A DNA stretch of 64,000 nt from NCBI RefSeq assembly GCF_002483305.1, contig NZ_DLHQ01000056.1, positions 65,376 through 129,375 of the forward strand. Reading direction: 5' to 3'. Under the pieces are notes generated by a model that did not search any database, was not told where the DNA came from, and was given only the letters and a program-made list of their open reading frames with translations. Position numbers and translations under genes: made by a program. Source of the DNA: Brevundimonas sp. UBA7664. GTDB taxonomy: Bacteria > Pseudomonadota > Alphaproteobacteria > Caulobacterales > Caulobacteraceae. Positions within the stretch are counted from its first letter, which is position 1. Every line of letters starts with the position of its first letter. Of this stretch, positions 10,178 to 18,192 are shown one piece after another.

Positions 10178-10222
10178 CGGCCCAAGTGTAAGGTCGAATT
10201 GGTCACCAACAAGGACACAGCC

Positions 10223-10540
10223 ATGCCGGAAGGCCCGATTGCGACGATTATCAGGGAAAAACTCATGGCGGGTCTCTCGCCCGAGCGGCTGGTGATCGAG
10301 GACGACAGCGCGCGGCACGCCGGTCACCACCACGAGGGCGGGATGGACGGACGTCCCGGGGGCGAGAGCCATTTCAACCTGACCGTGGTTTCGGCGGCCT
10401 TCGAGGGTCAGGGACGGGTGCAGCGTCAGCGGGCGGTCAACGCCCTGCTGCGGGAAGAACTGGCGGGACCGGTCCACGCCCTGTCGATCCGGGCGCTGAC
10501 GCCGGGCGAGGGGGCGGTGCCTCCGGGACAGGGTTCCTAG
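10223..10540 (+). CDS. bolA: BolA family protein
   Basis: A 105-aa protein of the BolA/IbaG family, which pairs with monothiol glutaredoxins in Fe-S trafficking and can act as a DNA-binding stress regulator. Seen: the N-terminal helix IATIIREKLMAGL, strand LVIEDDSARHAGH, the conserved SHFNLTVVSAAFEGQ segment, RQRAVNALLREEL and HALSIRALTP. ATG at 10223 is preferred over the upstream in-frame start at 10199 because MPEGPI begins the conserved domain. Divergent from the J-domain protein, an arrangement seen near cobS in many alphaproteobacteria. Confidence 0.9.
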   Translation: MPEGPIATIIREKLMAGLSPERLVIEDDSARHAGHHHEGGMDGRPGGESHFNLTVVSAAFEGQGRVQRQRAVNALLREELAGPVHALSIRALTPGEGAVPPGQGS

Positions 10541-10630
10541 AACGGCGTTCATGACGAAACGGTCACGTTCACCTCGTCTTAGAAAGTTCACCCTAGCGTC
10601 CCGGTCGGGATAACGAGGGGTGGGCGCGCA

Positions 10631-12448
10631 ATGGTGGAATCCGATGGCATCGCCAAGTCCGCCAGCGGCGAGCCCGGCGCGGGCGAAGCCGCTCAGGCGC
10701 TTCGGGCGATCCTGCAGACCCAGTATTTGCGCTATGTGATCATCGGCACCTGGGCGGTGGGCCTGCAGGCGACCGTGGGCGCTGCCAATGCGGCGCTCTG
10801 GTTCGTCGGCACGATCGCCGCCGGGGCCATTCGGGGCGCGGTCGAGAAGCGGATCAGCGACCGGGTCGGCGCGGGCTGGGGTCTGGTGTTCCCCGCCGTC
10901 GCGACCGCGACCACCGCGGCCTGGGCCTCGGCCCCCCTGATCGCCTGGTATTCCGGCCACCCGTTCGGACCCGCCCTGGCCGCGACCCTGCTGGTCTGCG
11001 GCTATGTTCTGGTGTTTTCGCAGCTGCGCGCCTCGCCGCGGCAGGCGCTCGTCATCTCATCGCCCTATGGCGTGGTCGCTTCGATCATCCTGATCAGCAT
11101 GTGGGGCGGGCCGTTGTTCTGGCCCTTCCTTTCCATCATCCCGCTGGCCGCTTCCGGTCTGGTCGTCCTGGTCATGATGACCATGCTGCGGGAAGAGCGC
11201 ATCCGCGCCTTCCAGGAGCATCAGGCCCATCTGATCGAAGAACTGGAAGCCGCGCGCGACAAGGCCAACGCCGCCAGCGACGCCAAGTCCAACTTCCTCG
11301 GCGTCATTTCGCACGAGCTGCGCACGCCGATGAACGGCGTCCTCGGCGCCGCCCAGCTGCTGGGCGCCACCCGGCTGGAGCCGACCCAGCGGGAGTATCT
11401 GTCGATCATCCGGAATTCGGGCGACAACCTGCTGAGCCTGCTGAACGACATCCTCGACATGACCAAGATCGAGGCCGGCAAGATGACGTTCGAGATCGTC
11501 GACGTATCGCTCGAGGACCTTCACAAGCGGGTGACCGGCCCGTTCCAGGCCCAGGCCGAGGCCAAGGGCCTGACCTTTTCGGCCCGGTTCGAGGGCGACA
11601 TTCCGGCCGTTGTGCGCGGCGACCCGCTGCGCGTCTGTCAGGTCATCCACAACCTGCTCTCAAATGCGGTCAAATTCACCGACAAGGGCGAGGTCGCCTA
11701 TGTCGTGCGCGGCGAGCGCCTGGAAAACGGCCGCGTCCGCTTCGATTTCCAGGTCACCGATTCGGGCGCCGGCATCGCGCCGGAGGATCTGGCCCGCCTG
11801 TTCCAGCCCTTCACCCAGGTCGACGCTTCCTCGACGCGCCGTTTCGGCGGCACGGGTCTGGGCCTGACCATCTCGCGCCGCATGGCCAACATCATGGACG
11901 GCGACATCAGCGTGGTGTCGATCCTTGGCGAGGGCTCGACCTTCACCTTCTCGGTCGAGGCCGATGTGGTCGAATGGGCCCGTCAGGCGGCCGCCGAGCC
12001 GATCCACGCCCAGGTCGAGGACGGCCGGGCATTGAGCGTGCTGGTGGTCGAGGATCATCCGGTCAACCGCATGATCCTCGAGGCCTGGATGGGCTCCGCC
12101 GGCCACGCCTCGGCCACGGCCGAGAACGGCCAGATCGCCATTGAAGCGGCGAGCGAGCAGCGCTTCGACCTGATCATCATGGACGTCAACATGCCGGTCA
12201 TGGACGGCCTGACCGCGACTCGCGCCATTCGCGCCGGCGCGGGACCCAACCAGGACACGCCGATCGTCGTCCTGTCGGCCTCGGCCCGCCGCGAGGACCA
12301 CGCCGCGGGGCTGGATGCGGGGGCCGACGCCTATCTGAACAAGCCGATCGACTTCGCCGCCCTGGCCAAGGTCATGAACCGGGTCGGCGGTGGTCGCGCG
12401 GCCGTGCGGTCGCTGGTCGAAAGCGGCGAGACGGCCGCGGCCGCCTGA
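10631..12448 (+). CDS. Hybrid sensor histidine kinase/response regulator
   Basis: A 605-aa inner-membrane hybrid kinase. Residues about 35-185 contain six or so hydrophobic helices with little periplasmic loop, so it probably senses a membrane or intracellular signal. A coiled segment (185-220) leads to HisKA with His228 in ISHELRTPMNGV, then HATPase_c (NLLSNAVKFTDKG, DSGAGI, GGTGLGLTISRR). The C-terminal receiver (about 468-590) has acidic residues EDH and phospho-acceptor Asp518 in IIMDVNMPVMDG, with Lys in LNKPID. Phosphotransfer presumably continues through an Hpt protein encoded elsewhere. Start ATG at 10631 is preceded by GAGGGGTGGGCGCGCA. Confidence 0.9.
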   Translation: MVESDGIAKSASGEPGAGEAAQALRAILQTQYLRYVIIGTWAVGLQATVGAANAALWFVGTIAAGAIRGAVEKRISDRVGAGWGLVFPAVATATTAAWASAPLIAWYSGHPFGPALAATLLVCGYVLVFSQLRASPRQALVISSPYGVVASIILISMWGGPLFWPFLSIIPLAASGLVVLVMMTMLREERIRAFQEHQAHLIEELEAARDKANAASDAKSNFLGVISHELRTPMNGVLGAAQLLGATRLEPTQREYLSIIRNSGDNLLSLLNDILDMTKIEAGKMTFEIVDVSLEDLHKRVTGPFQAQAEAKGLTFSARFEGDIPAVVRGDPLRVCQVIHNLLSNAVKFTDKGEVAYVVRGERLENGRVRFDFQVTDSGAGIAPEDLARLFQPFTQVDASSTRRFGGTGLGLTISRRMANIMDGDISVVSILGEGSTFTFSVEADVVEWARQAAAEPIHAQVEDGRALSVLVVEDHPVNRMILEAWMGSAGHASATAENGQIAIEAASEQRFDLIIMDVNMPVMDGLTATRAIRAGAGPNQDTPIVVLSASARREDHAAGLDAGADAYLNKPIDFAALAKVMNRVGGGRAAVRSLVESGETAAAA

Positions 12449-12480
12449 TCCGGCGGCGACTGGTTCAAAACGGGTCCCTT

Positions 12481-12511
12481 TCTGAACGGGAGGTGACCAG
12501 CGCCGTTCAGA
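12481..12511. promoter_or_regulatory. Inverted repeat upstream of the rcnB-like gene
   Basis: TCTGAACGG (12481-12489) and its complement CCGTTCAGA (12503-12511) are separated by 13 nt, 70 bp before the rcnB-like ATG. No T-run follows, so this may be an operator or leader hairpin. Confidence 0.4.
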
Positions 12512-12580
12512 CCCGGCTCAACCACCGGGTCCCAGAGTGCAGCCAAGTCGAAATCTTTCGGCCGCACCTGGAGACCTCTG

Positions 12581-13120
12581 ATGAAGAAGATCCTCACCGC
12601 TGCCATCGCCGCGACGCTCGCCCTGGGCTCGATGGGCGTGGCCTCCGCCGCCGAAGCTCAATCGCGCGGCAACTACGAACAGCGCCAGGATCGCCGCGAC
12701 GACCGTCGTGACGACCGCCGTGACGAGCGCCGCGACGACCGGAGCGACCGTCGCGAGGATCGGCGCGATGACCGCCGCGACAATCGCGCCGACCGCCGTG
12801 AATGGCGTCAGGACAATCGCGACGATCGCCGCGAGTTCCGTCAGGACCAACGCGCCTATGGCCGCTGGCAGCAGTCGCAGCGCCGCTACAACGCGGGCCG
12901 CTACTATGCGCCGCGCGGCTACCAGCAGCGTGACTGGTCGTACGGTCAGCGGATGCCGTCCTACTACCGCTCGAACCAGTATGTCGTGAACGACTACAGC
13001 CGTTACGGCCTGCGCGCCCCGCCCCGCGGCTACCACTATGTCCGCAGCGGCAATGACGTGGTCCTCGCCGCCATCGCCGGCGGCCTGATCACCGCCGTGA
13101 TCGCCGGCCTGTTCAACTAG
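12581..13120 (+). CDS. RcnB-like exported protein with Arg/Asp-rich repeats
   Basis: A 179-aa periplasmic protein. Signal peptide residues 1-23 (MKKILTAAIAATLALGSMG, then VASA). Residues 30-90 are a highly charged low-complexity tract of DRRDD, DRREDRR and similar repeats. The C-terminal part (about 115-179) resembles the RcnB domain: LRAPPRGYHYVRSGNDVVLAAIA and a final hydrophobic helix. In E. coli RcnB influences nickel/cobalt efflux, but this family is wide in Caulobacteraceae and its role there is not settled. GGAG-like sequence (ctggagacctct) precedes the ATG. A strong terminator follows. Confidence 0.75.
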   Translation: MKKILTAAIAATLALGSMGVASAAEAQSRGNYEQRQDRRDDRRDDRRDERRDDRSDRREDRRDDRRDNRADRREWRQDNRDDRREFRQDQRAYGRWQQSQRRYNAGRYYAPRGYQQRDWSYGQRMPSYYRSNQYVVNDYSRYGLRAPPRGYHYVRSGNDVVLAAIAGGLITAVIAGLFN

Positions 13121-13143
13121 GGCACGCGTTCCGACACGAAGAC

Positions 13144-13173
13144 CGCCCCGGAGGGAGACCTCCGGGGCGTTTT
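13144..13173 (+). terminator. Rho-independent terminator after the rcnB-like gene
   Basis: An 11-bp perfect stem (CGCCCCGGAGG with CCTCCGGGGCG) encloses a GAGA tetraloop and is followed by TTTT. Confidence 0.9.
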
Positions 13174-13287
13174 CGCGCCCGGGGACTGTCGTCCCGTCGG
13201 TGTTCGGCCCCGAGGTCCGGTCGTCGCCGGGGAGCGTTGCGGTTCTCCGGGGGTTCCAAATCGGGGCGGAGGCGTTAGACCCGGGCC

Positions 13288-14265
13288 ATGGTCTCACTGC
13301 TGTCCCCCCTCAACCAGGCTCTCGCCGCCGGCGAGAAGGCCGCGGCCGTCGATGCGGCGATGATCGCCAAACTGACCGACATGGCCGGCGATTTCGCCGT
13401 CAACCTGGTCATCGCCGTGGTGATCCTGGTCGCCACGGTCTTCGCCGCGCGCTGGATCTCGGGCGCCACGCGGCGGACGCTGTCGCGGGTGCGCGGCTTC
13501 CGTCACGACCAGACGGTGCTCAGCTTCGCCGTGCAGGTGGTGCGGGTCGTCGTCTACATCGTCGGCCTGATCGCCGTACTGCAGCGACTGGGGGTGCAGA
13601 CCACCTCGATCATCGCGGTTCTCGGCGCCGCCTCGCTGGCGGTCGGCCTGGCGCTGCAGGGGACACTGTCCAATGTCGCGGCCGGCGTGCTGCTGCTGGT
13701 GCTGCGGCCCTACAAGGTCGGCGATGTGATCGAGATCGGCGGGGTGTCCGGCTCGGTCCAGCGGCTGGACCTGTTCACGACCCAGATGTCGAACGCCAAC
13801 AACCACAAGATCGTGGTGCCGAACGCCAAGGTTCTGGGCGACGTCATCATCAACCTGACCGGCCAGAAGACCCGCCGGATCGAGATTCCGTTCACCGTCG
13901 GCTACAGCGCCAACCTCAAGCAGGCCCGGGCCGTCCTGGCGGGGGTCGCCGAGGCCCACGCCAAGGTGCTGCCGGATCCCGAACCCTGGGCCGGGGTCAC
14001 CAACCTTCTGGACAGCTCGGTCGAGGTGACCTTGCAGGCGTGGGTTCAGGTTGACGACTGGTGGCAGACCAAGGCCGACCTCGTTCAGGGCGGCAAGGAG
14101 GCGCTGGACGCCGCCGGGGTCGAAATCCCCTTCCCGCATCAGGTCGCCGTAGCCTATGAACCGCCCGCGCCGGGGCCGGACCCGGTCGAGAAGCCAAAGC
14201 CCGAACCCAAGCCCGAGCCCCCCGCGCCGGCCCCGCGCCGTCGCCGGCTGGGCCGAAAGACCTGA
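13288..14265 (+). CDS. Small-conductance mechanosensitive channel (MscS family)
   Basis: A 325-aa inner-membrane channel that releases osmolytes on hypo-osmotic shock. Three membrane helices are visible: about residues 33-53, 76-95 and the pore helix 100-130 (SIIAVLGAASLAVGLALQG then TLSNVAAGVLLLVLRPYKVGD), which is the MscS signature. The cytoplasmic beta and alpha/beta domains follow to about residue 285. The C-terminal tail is a proline-lysine-glutamate repeat (PKPEPKPEP) ending in a basic cluster RRRRLGRK, absent from E. coli MscS. It lies 4 bp before the threonine aldolase, so the two are probably co-transcribed. Confidence 0.92.
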   Translation: MVSLLSPLNQALAAGEKAAAVDAAMIAKLTDMAGDFAVNLVIAVVILVATVFAARWISGATRRTLSRVRGFRHDQTVLSFAVQVVRVVVYIVGLIAVLQRLGVQTTSIIAVLGAASLAVGLALQGTLSNVAAGVLLLVLRPYKVGDVIEIGGVSGSVQRLDLFTTQMSNANNHKIVVPNAKVLGDVIINLTGQKTRRIEIPFTVGYSANLKQARAVLAGVAEAHAKVLPDPEPWAGVTNLLDSSVEVTLQAWVQVDDWWQTKADLVQGGKEALDAAGVEIPFPHQVAVAYEPPAPGPDPVEKPKPEPKPEPPAPAPRRRRLGRKT

Positions 14266-14269
14266 TTGC

Positions 14270-15283
14270 ATGCGCTACGACTTCGGCTCGGACAACACCG
14301 CCGGCATGGCTCCCGCCGCGCTCGCCGCCCTCATCGCGGCCAATGACGGCTACGCCCGGGCCTACGGAGCCGACGATGTCACCGCCCGCGCCGCCGATCT
14401 GATCCGTCAGCGGCTGGACGCCGACGCCGAGATCCGGTTCGTCTTTTCCGGCACGGCCGCCAACGCCATCGCCCTGTCGATGCTGGCCTGGCCGCATGAG
14501 GCGGTGCTGGCCCACCACGCCGCCCACGTCTGCACCGACGAGACCGGGGCTCCGGGCTTCTTCGGCTCCGGGGTCGGACTGCTGGGCCTGCCGGGTCTGT
14601 CGGGCAAGATCGAGCCGATCGCGCTGCAGGCCCTGCTCGACGAGCCCGAGGTCGGCCATCGCCAGCCCCCGGCCGCCCTCAGCCTGACCCAGTCCACCGA
14701 ATACGGCACGGTCTATACCGAGGAGGAGCTGCGTCACCTGATCGAGCTGGTGAAGCTCAGGGGTCACGGCGTGCATATGGACGGCGCGCGGCTGGCCAAC
14801 GCCGCGGCGGCCGGGTTCGATCTGACGCAGATCGCCCGGCTGGGCGTGGATGTGCTGGTGTTCGGCGGGGCCAAGGCCGGCGCCAACTGCACCGAGGCCC
14901 TCGTCATGTTCGACCGGTCGCTGGCGCGCCGGATCGACAACCGACTGAAACAGGCGGGGCAGACGGCGTCCAAGACCCGCTTCCTCGCCGCCCCCATCCT
15001 CGGCCTGCTGGAAAGCGGCGACTGGGAGGCCGGCGCCGCCCACGCCAATCTGATGGCGCAGCGGCTGGCGGCGGGGATCGCCACGCGCTCGGCCTTCGTT
15101 CTGGCCCATCCGGTCGAGGCCAATGCGGTGTTCGTGCGCATGCCGCCCGAGGCGCACCGGCGGCTGAACGACGCCGGCTGGGCCTGCTACCGCTTCGACG
15201 ACGGCTCGGTGCGGTTCGTCTGTTCGTGGGCGACCACGGAAGAGGCCGTCGACGAAGTTTTGCAGGTCATCGCAACGCTTTGA
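14270..15283 (+). CDS. Threonine aldolase family PLP enzyme (low-specificity L-threonine aldolase)
   Basis: A 337-aa fold-type I PLP enzyme that cleaves L-threonine or allo-threonine to glycine and acetaldehyde. Seen: N-terminal YDFGSDNTAGM, FVFSGTAANAIALSML for phosphate binding, VHMDGARLANA with the cofactor Asp, and the PLP lysine in VFGGAKAGANCTEAL. ATG at 14270 begins the conserved MRYDFGSDN and follows the mscS stop by 4 bp; the open frame extends further upstream only inside mscS. The fused ergothioneine gene is 100 bp downstream, but no functional link is evident. Confidence 0.88.
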   Translation: MRYDFGSDNTAGMAPAALAALIAANDGYARAYGADDVTARAADLIRQRLDADAEIRFVFSGTAANAIALSMLAWPHEAVLAHHAAHVCTDETGAPGFFGSGVGLLGLPGLSGKIEPIALQALLDEPEVGHRQPPAALSLTQSTEYGTVYTEEELRHLIELVKLRGHGVHMDGARLANAAAAGFDLTQIARLGVDVLVFGGAKAGANCTEALVMFDRSLARRIDNRLKQAGQTASKTRFLAAPILGLLESGDWEAGAAHANLMAQRLAAGIATRSAFVLAHPVEANAVFVRMPPEAHRRLNDAGWACYRFDDGSVRFVCSWATTEEAVDEVLQVIATL

Positions 15284-15382
15284 GCGTGTCGTTCATTGAA
15301 CGGTCGCCATGTCCCACCTAAATAGAACAAAGCGTGACCATACTCGCCGTGCGGGCGACCGGTCCTGGGCCGGAGGATTGTC

Positions 15383-17542
15383 ATGAACGCACCGTCGCGG
15401 ATCGCCGATCGCAGGGGGGATGACCTTGCGGCTTACCAGGCCGTGCGCGCCGCCATGCCGGCGCTGGCGCAGGGTCTCAGTCCCGAGGATCTGGCGGCCC
15501 AGTCGATGCCGGACTGCAGCCCGGGCAAATGGCATCTGGCCCATACCAGCTGGTTCTTCGAGGCCATGATCCTCGGCGCGGAGCCCGGCTATCGACCGGT
15601 CGATCCCCGGTTCCAGACCCTGTTCAACAGCTATTACGAGGCCTTGGGCCACCGCGTCGAGCGCAGCGAGCGGGGCCTGATGACCCGGCCGTCGCTGGAC
15701 GAGGTCATGGCCTATCGGCGCGAAGTCGACCGGCGCATGTCGGCCTGGCTCGAACGGCCGCCGACCGATCCGCGGCTGCAATATCTGTTCACCCTCGGCC
15801 TGCATCACGATCAGCAGCATCAGGAGCTGTTCCTGATGGACCTGCTGAATCTGATGGCTCGGTCGCCGCTGGATCCGGCCGCCTATGAGCGGGAGCCGCG
15901 GAGCGGCCCTGCCGAGGCCCGGTGCGGTGGATGCACCCGGTTCGACGGGGGACTGGTGGAGATCGGTCATGGCGGCGCGGGCTTCGCCTTCGACAACGAG
16001 GGGCCGGCTCATCGCGTCTGGCTCGGGCCCTACGCCCTGGCCAACGACCTGGTGGTCAACGCCGACTGGATCGCCTTCATCAACGACGGGGGCTACGCCC
16101 GGCCCGAACTGTGGCTGTCGGACGGCTGGGCCGCGGTCCGGTCGGAAGGCTGGGACGCGCCCCTGTACTGGCGGCGGGACGGCGACGGCTGGGCGACCAT
16201 GTCTCTGACGGGTCTGACGCCCGTCGACCCGGCGGCTCCGGTGCGGCACATCAGTTTCTACGAGGCCGACGCCTACGCCCGCTGGGCCGGCAAACGGCTG
16301 CCGACCGAGGCGGAGTGGGAGCATGCTGTGCGCTGCCGGCCCGAATCCTTCTCCAACGCTTTCGGCGAGGTCTGGCAATGGACCGCCGGCGCCTACGCCC
16401 CCTATCCGGGCTTTCAGCCGACCGAGGGTACGGCGTCGGAATACAACGGAAAATTCATGGCCAACCAGATGGTGCTCCGGGGCTCCAGCTTCGCCACCCC
16501 CGAGGGCCATGCCCGGATCAGCTACCGCAATTTCTTCTATCCGCATCAGAGGTGGGCCTTCATGGGATTGCGCCTGGCCGAAGACGCCCCGGGGCCCCTG
16601 GTGCGCGCGACCGACGAGGGCGAGACCGCCCGCTTCCGTCGCGATCTGCTCGCCGGGCTGTCGCGCTCGCCCAAGGTGGCCTCGCCCAAATGGTTCTACG
16701 ACGCGGAGGGCTCGCGTCTGTTCGAGGCCATCACCCGGCTGCCGGAATACTATCCCACGCGGCAGGAGGCCGACCTGCTGCGCCGCGTGGCCCCGCAATG
16801 GGCGTCGCGCTTCGGACCGGACGCCGCCCTGGTCGAGTTCGGCTCGGGCGCCAGCGAGAAGACCCGCATCGTCCTCGACGCCGCGCCGGACCTGGGCGCT
16901 TATGTGCCGATCGACATCAGCGCCGACGCCCTGGACGCGGCCGCCCGCCGGATCGACGAGGCCTATCCGGGGCTGAAGGTCACGCCGCTGGTCGGCGACT
17001 TCCTGCATCTGGGCGCCCTGCCGGCCGGAACAGGGCAGGGGCGGCGGGTCGGCTTCTTCCCCGGTTCGACCATCGGCAATCTGGAGCGGGACGAGGCGAT
17101 CGCCTTCCTCAAGGCGGCCCGCGGCCTTTTGGGCGCGGACGCCCTGTTCATCCTCGGCATCGACCTGGTCAAGCCGGCAGAGACGCTGATCGCCGCCTAT
17201 GACGACGCGGCGGGCGTGACCGCGGCGTTCAACCGCAACCTGCTGGTGCGGGCCAACCGGGAACTGGGGGCCGGGTTCGATGTCGATTCCTTTGCCCATC
17301 GCGCGGTGTGGAACGGCCCGGCATCGCGGATGGAGATGCATCTCGAGGCAACCCGCGACATGGTCGTTCAGCTGGACGGCCGCCGCCTCGCCTTTGCCCG
17401 CGGCGAGTCCATCCACACGGAGAGCTCGCGCAAATACACCGAGGCCTCGGTTCGGGAACTGGCCGGCGCCGCCGGCTGGACGGTGACGGCGTTCGAGACC
17501 GGCCCGGCGCCCTCCGTGGCCCTCGCCCTGCTGGAGGCCTGA
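15383..17542 (+). CDS. Fused ergothioneine biosynthesis protein: EgtB sulfoxide synthase + EgtD histidine methyltransferase
   Basis: A continuous 719-aa frame joining two enzymes. Residues 1-405 are EgtB: a DinB-type helical domain with candidate iron ligands in KWHLAHTSWFFE (His51/His54) and LHHDQQHQE (His142/His146), then an FGE-like domain (RHISFYEADAYARWAGKRLP, FGEVWQWT, EYNGKFM, GLRLAED). Residues about 415-719 are EgtD: KWFYDAEGSRLFEAITRLPE, the SAM motif VEFGSGAS at 484-491, GFFPGSTIGNL and the C-terminal RGESIHTESSRKY. Together they would trimethylate histidine to hercynine and then add cysteine sulfur as the sulfoxide. Fungal Egt1 has the reverse order, EgtD then EgtB. egtA, egtC and egtE are not nearby. 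Confidence 0.9.
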   Translation: MNAPSRIADRRGDDLAAYQAVRAAMPALAQGLSPEDLAAQSMPDCSPGKWHLAHTSWFFEAMILGAEPGYRPVDPRFQTLFNSYYEALGHRVERSERGLMTRPSLDEVMAYRREVDRRMSAWLERPPTDPRLQYLFTLGLHHDQQHQELFLMDLLNLMARSPLDPAAYEREPRSGPAEARCGGCTRFDGGLVEIGHGGAGFAFDNEGPAHRVWLGPYALANDLVVNADWIAFINDGGYARPELWLSDGWAAVRSEGWDAPLYWRRDGDGWATMSLTGLTPVDPAAPVRHISFYEADAYARWAGKRLPTEAEWEHAVRCRPESFSNAFGEVWQWTAGAYAPYPGFQPTEGTASEYNGKFMANQMVLRGSSFATPEGHARISYRNFFYPHQRWAFMGLRLAEDAPGPLVRATDEGETARFRRDLLAGLSRSPKVASPKWFYDAEGSRLFEAITRLPEYYPTRQEADLLRRVAPQWASRFGPDAALVEFGSGASEKTRIVLDAAPDLGAYVPIDISADALDAAARRIDEAYPGLKVTPLVGDFLHLGALPAGTGQGRRVGFFPGSTIGNLERDEAIAFLKAARGLLGADALFILGIDLVKPAETLIAAYDDAAGVTAAFNRNLLVRANRELGAGFDVDSFAHRAVWNGPASRMEMHLEATRDMVVQLDGRRLAFARGESIHTESSRKYTEASVRELAGAAGWTVTAFETGPAPSVALALLEA

Positions 17543-17545
17543 ATC

Positions 17546-17580
17546 AAAAAGGGCGGCGACCGGGACCGGTCGCCGCCCTT
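17546..17580. terminator. Bidirectional terminator between egtBD and the KGG gene
   Basis: A 13-bp perfect stem (GGGCGGCGACCGG at 17551-17563, CCGGTCGCCGCCC at 17566-17578) is flanked by AAAAA on the left and TT on the right. The leftward direction ends in TTTTT, so it best terminates the minus-strand KGG gene while also stopping egtBD. Confidence 0.8.
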
Positions 17581-17599
17581 CCTGATCGATGCGCCGCGC

Positions 17600-17830
17600 C
17601 TATTCGGCGGCAGGCGGGGTTCCGCGCGTGGTCGTGCGGGCGCCGTGGGAGGCCTCGCCGCCCTTGCGTCCGGCCTGGGCCGCCAGGCTGCGGTCCTGGG
17701 AGAAGCTGCGCTTCTCGCTGGGCACGCTGGCTCCGCCCTTGCGGGCGATCTCGCGCTGACGTTCCGGATCCATCGAGGCGAAGCCCCGTTTGGACACGCC
17801 GGACGCTCTGCCGGGCTGACCTTGAGCCAT
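17600..17830 (-). CDS. KGG-motif general stress protein (YciG/Con-10 type)
   Basis: A 76-aa hydrophilic protein with two KGG repeats: RQREIARKGGASVPSEKR at about residues 25-42 and LAAQAGRKGGEASHG near 56-70. This is the stress-induced KGG family (GsiB, YciG, Con-10), intrinsically disordered proteins associated with desiccation, starvation and oxidative stress. ATG at 17830 is chosen because AAGGAACC lies 6-10 nt upstream and MAQGQPGRASG is a typical start. A GGAAC-N16-GGTT element 42 bp upstream suggests EcfG control. Confidence 0.85.
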   Translation of the reverse strand: MAQGQPGRASGVSKRGFASMDPERQREIARKGGASVPSEKRSFSQDRSLAAQAGRKGGEASHGARTTTRGTPPAAE

Positions 17831-17871
17831 TGGAGGTTCCTTTCGTGACGACGGTTGGCGGTTGCAGACTG

Positions 17872-17896
17872 AACCCCTCCACCCCCGTCCGGTTCC
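17872..17896 (-). promoter_or_regulatory. Candidate EcfG-type promoter of the KGG gene
   Basis: On the minus strand GGAAC (17896-17892) is followed after exactly 16 nt by GGTT (17875-17872). Compared with GGAAC-N16/17-CGTT only one base differs. The same GGAAC-N16-GGTT form occurs at 18193-18217 on the other strand. Confidence 0.5.
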
Positions 17897-17956
17897 GGTT
17901 GCCCGGTCACACAATTGCGAACGAATCACAGGGACTTGAGCCTGTGGCTGCCCCGT

Positions 17957-18112
17957 TCAGCCGTAGGGCCGCGAGTCGCCGTCGCCCCCGCCGCCCGGGT
18001 CCTGCTGCGGCACTTCGTCCGGCGCGCCGCCGGGATCGAGGTCGGGGCCGGGCGTCTCGGGCGGCATGATTTCGGGTTGGCCGCCGGGGCTGTCGGGTTC
18101 GATATAGGTCAT
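17957..18112 (-). CDS. Small Pro/Gly/Asp-rich protein (51 aa)
   Basis: A 51-residue acidic protein beginning MTYIEPDSPGGQPEIMPPE and ending DGDSRPYG. It has no hydrophobic segment, and about half its residues are Pro, Gly, Asp or Glu, so it is expected to be disordered. I know similar short Pro/Asp-rich proteins from Caulobacteraceae but no assigned function. ATG at 18112 has CAGGAGA 7 nt upstream, a good ribosome-binding site. It lies between two other small stress-type genes and has its own possible promoter at 18137-18162. Confidence 0.68.
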   Translation of the reverse strand: MTYIEPDSPGGQPEIMPPETPGPDLDPGGAPDEVPQQDPGGGGDGDSRPYG

Positions 18113-18136
18113 GGGTGTCTCCTGTCTCGAAGGTCA

Positions 18137-18162
18137 AACGCCCCGCCGCCGCGCTCTGTTCA
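18137..18162 (-). promoter_or_regulatory. Possible EcfG-type promoter of the 51-aa gene
   Basis: On the minus strand TGAAC (18162-18158) is followed after 17 nt by CGTT (18140-18137), one mismatch from GGAAC-N17-CGTT. It ends 24 bp before the ATG. Confidence 0.38.
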
Positions 18163-18192
18163 ATCACGATTGAGGCGGCGGACGATTTCCCC

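Noticed and set aside
10178..10960. N-terminal extension of the J-domain frame
   Set aside because: Runs antisense through bolA and the start of the hybrid kinase; the conserved start is MSSEFEYKPRF at 10177.
12660..12860. Tandem DNA repeats that could suggest a CRISPR or minisatellite
   Set aside because: They are in-frame codon repeats of an exported protein with irregular units and no spacers.
15293..17416. 707-residue open frame antisense to egtBD
   Set aside because: Shadow; the plus strand carries clear EgtB and EgtD motifs.
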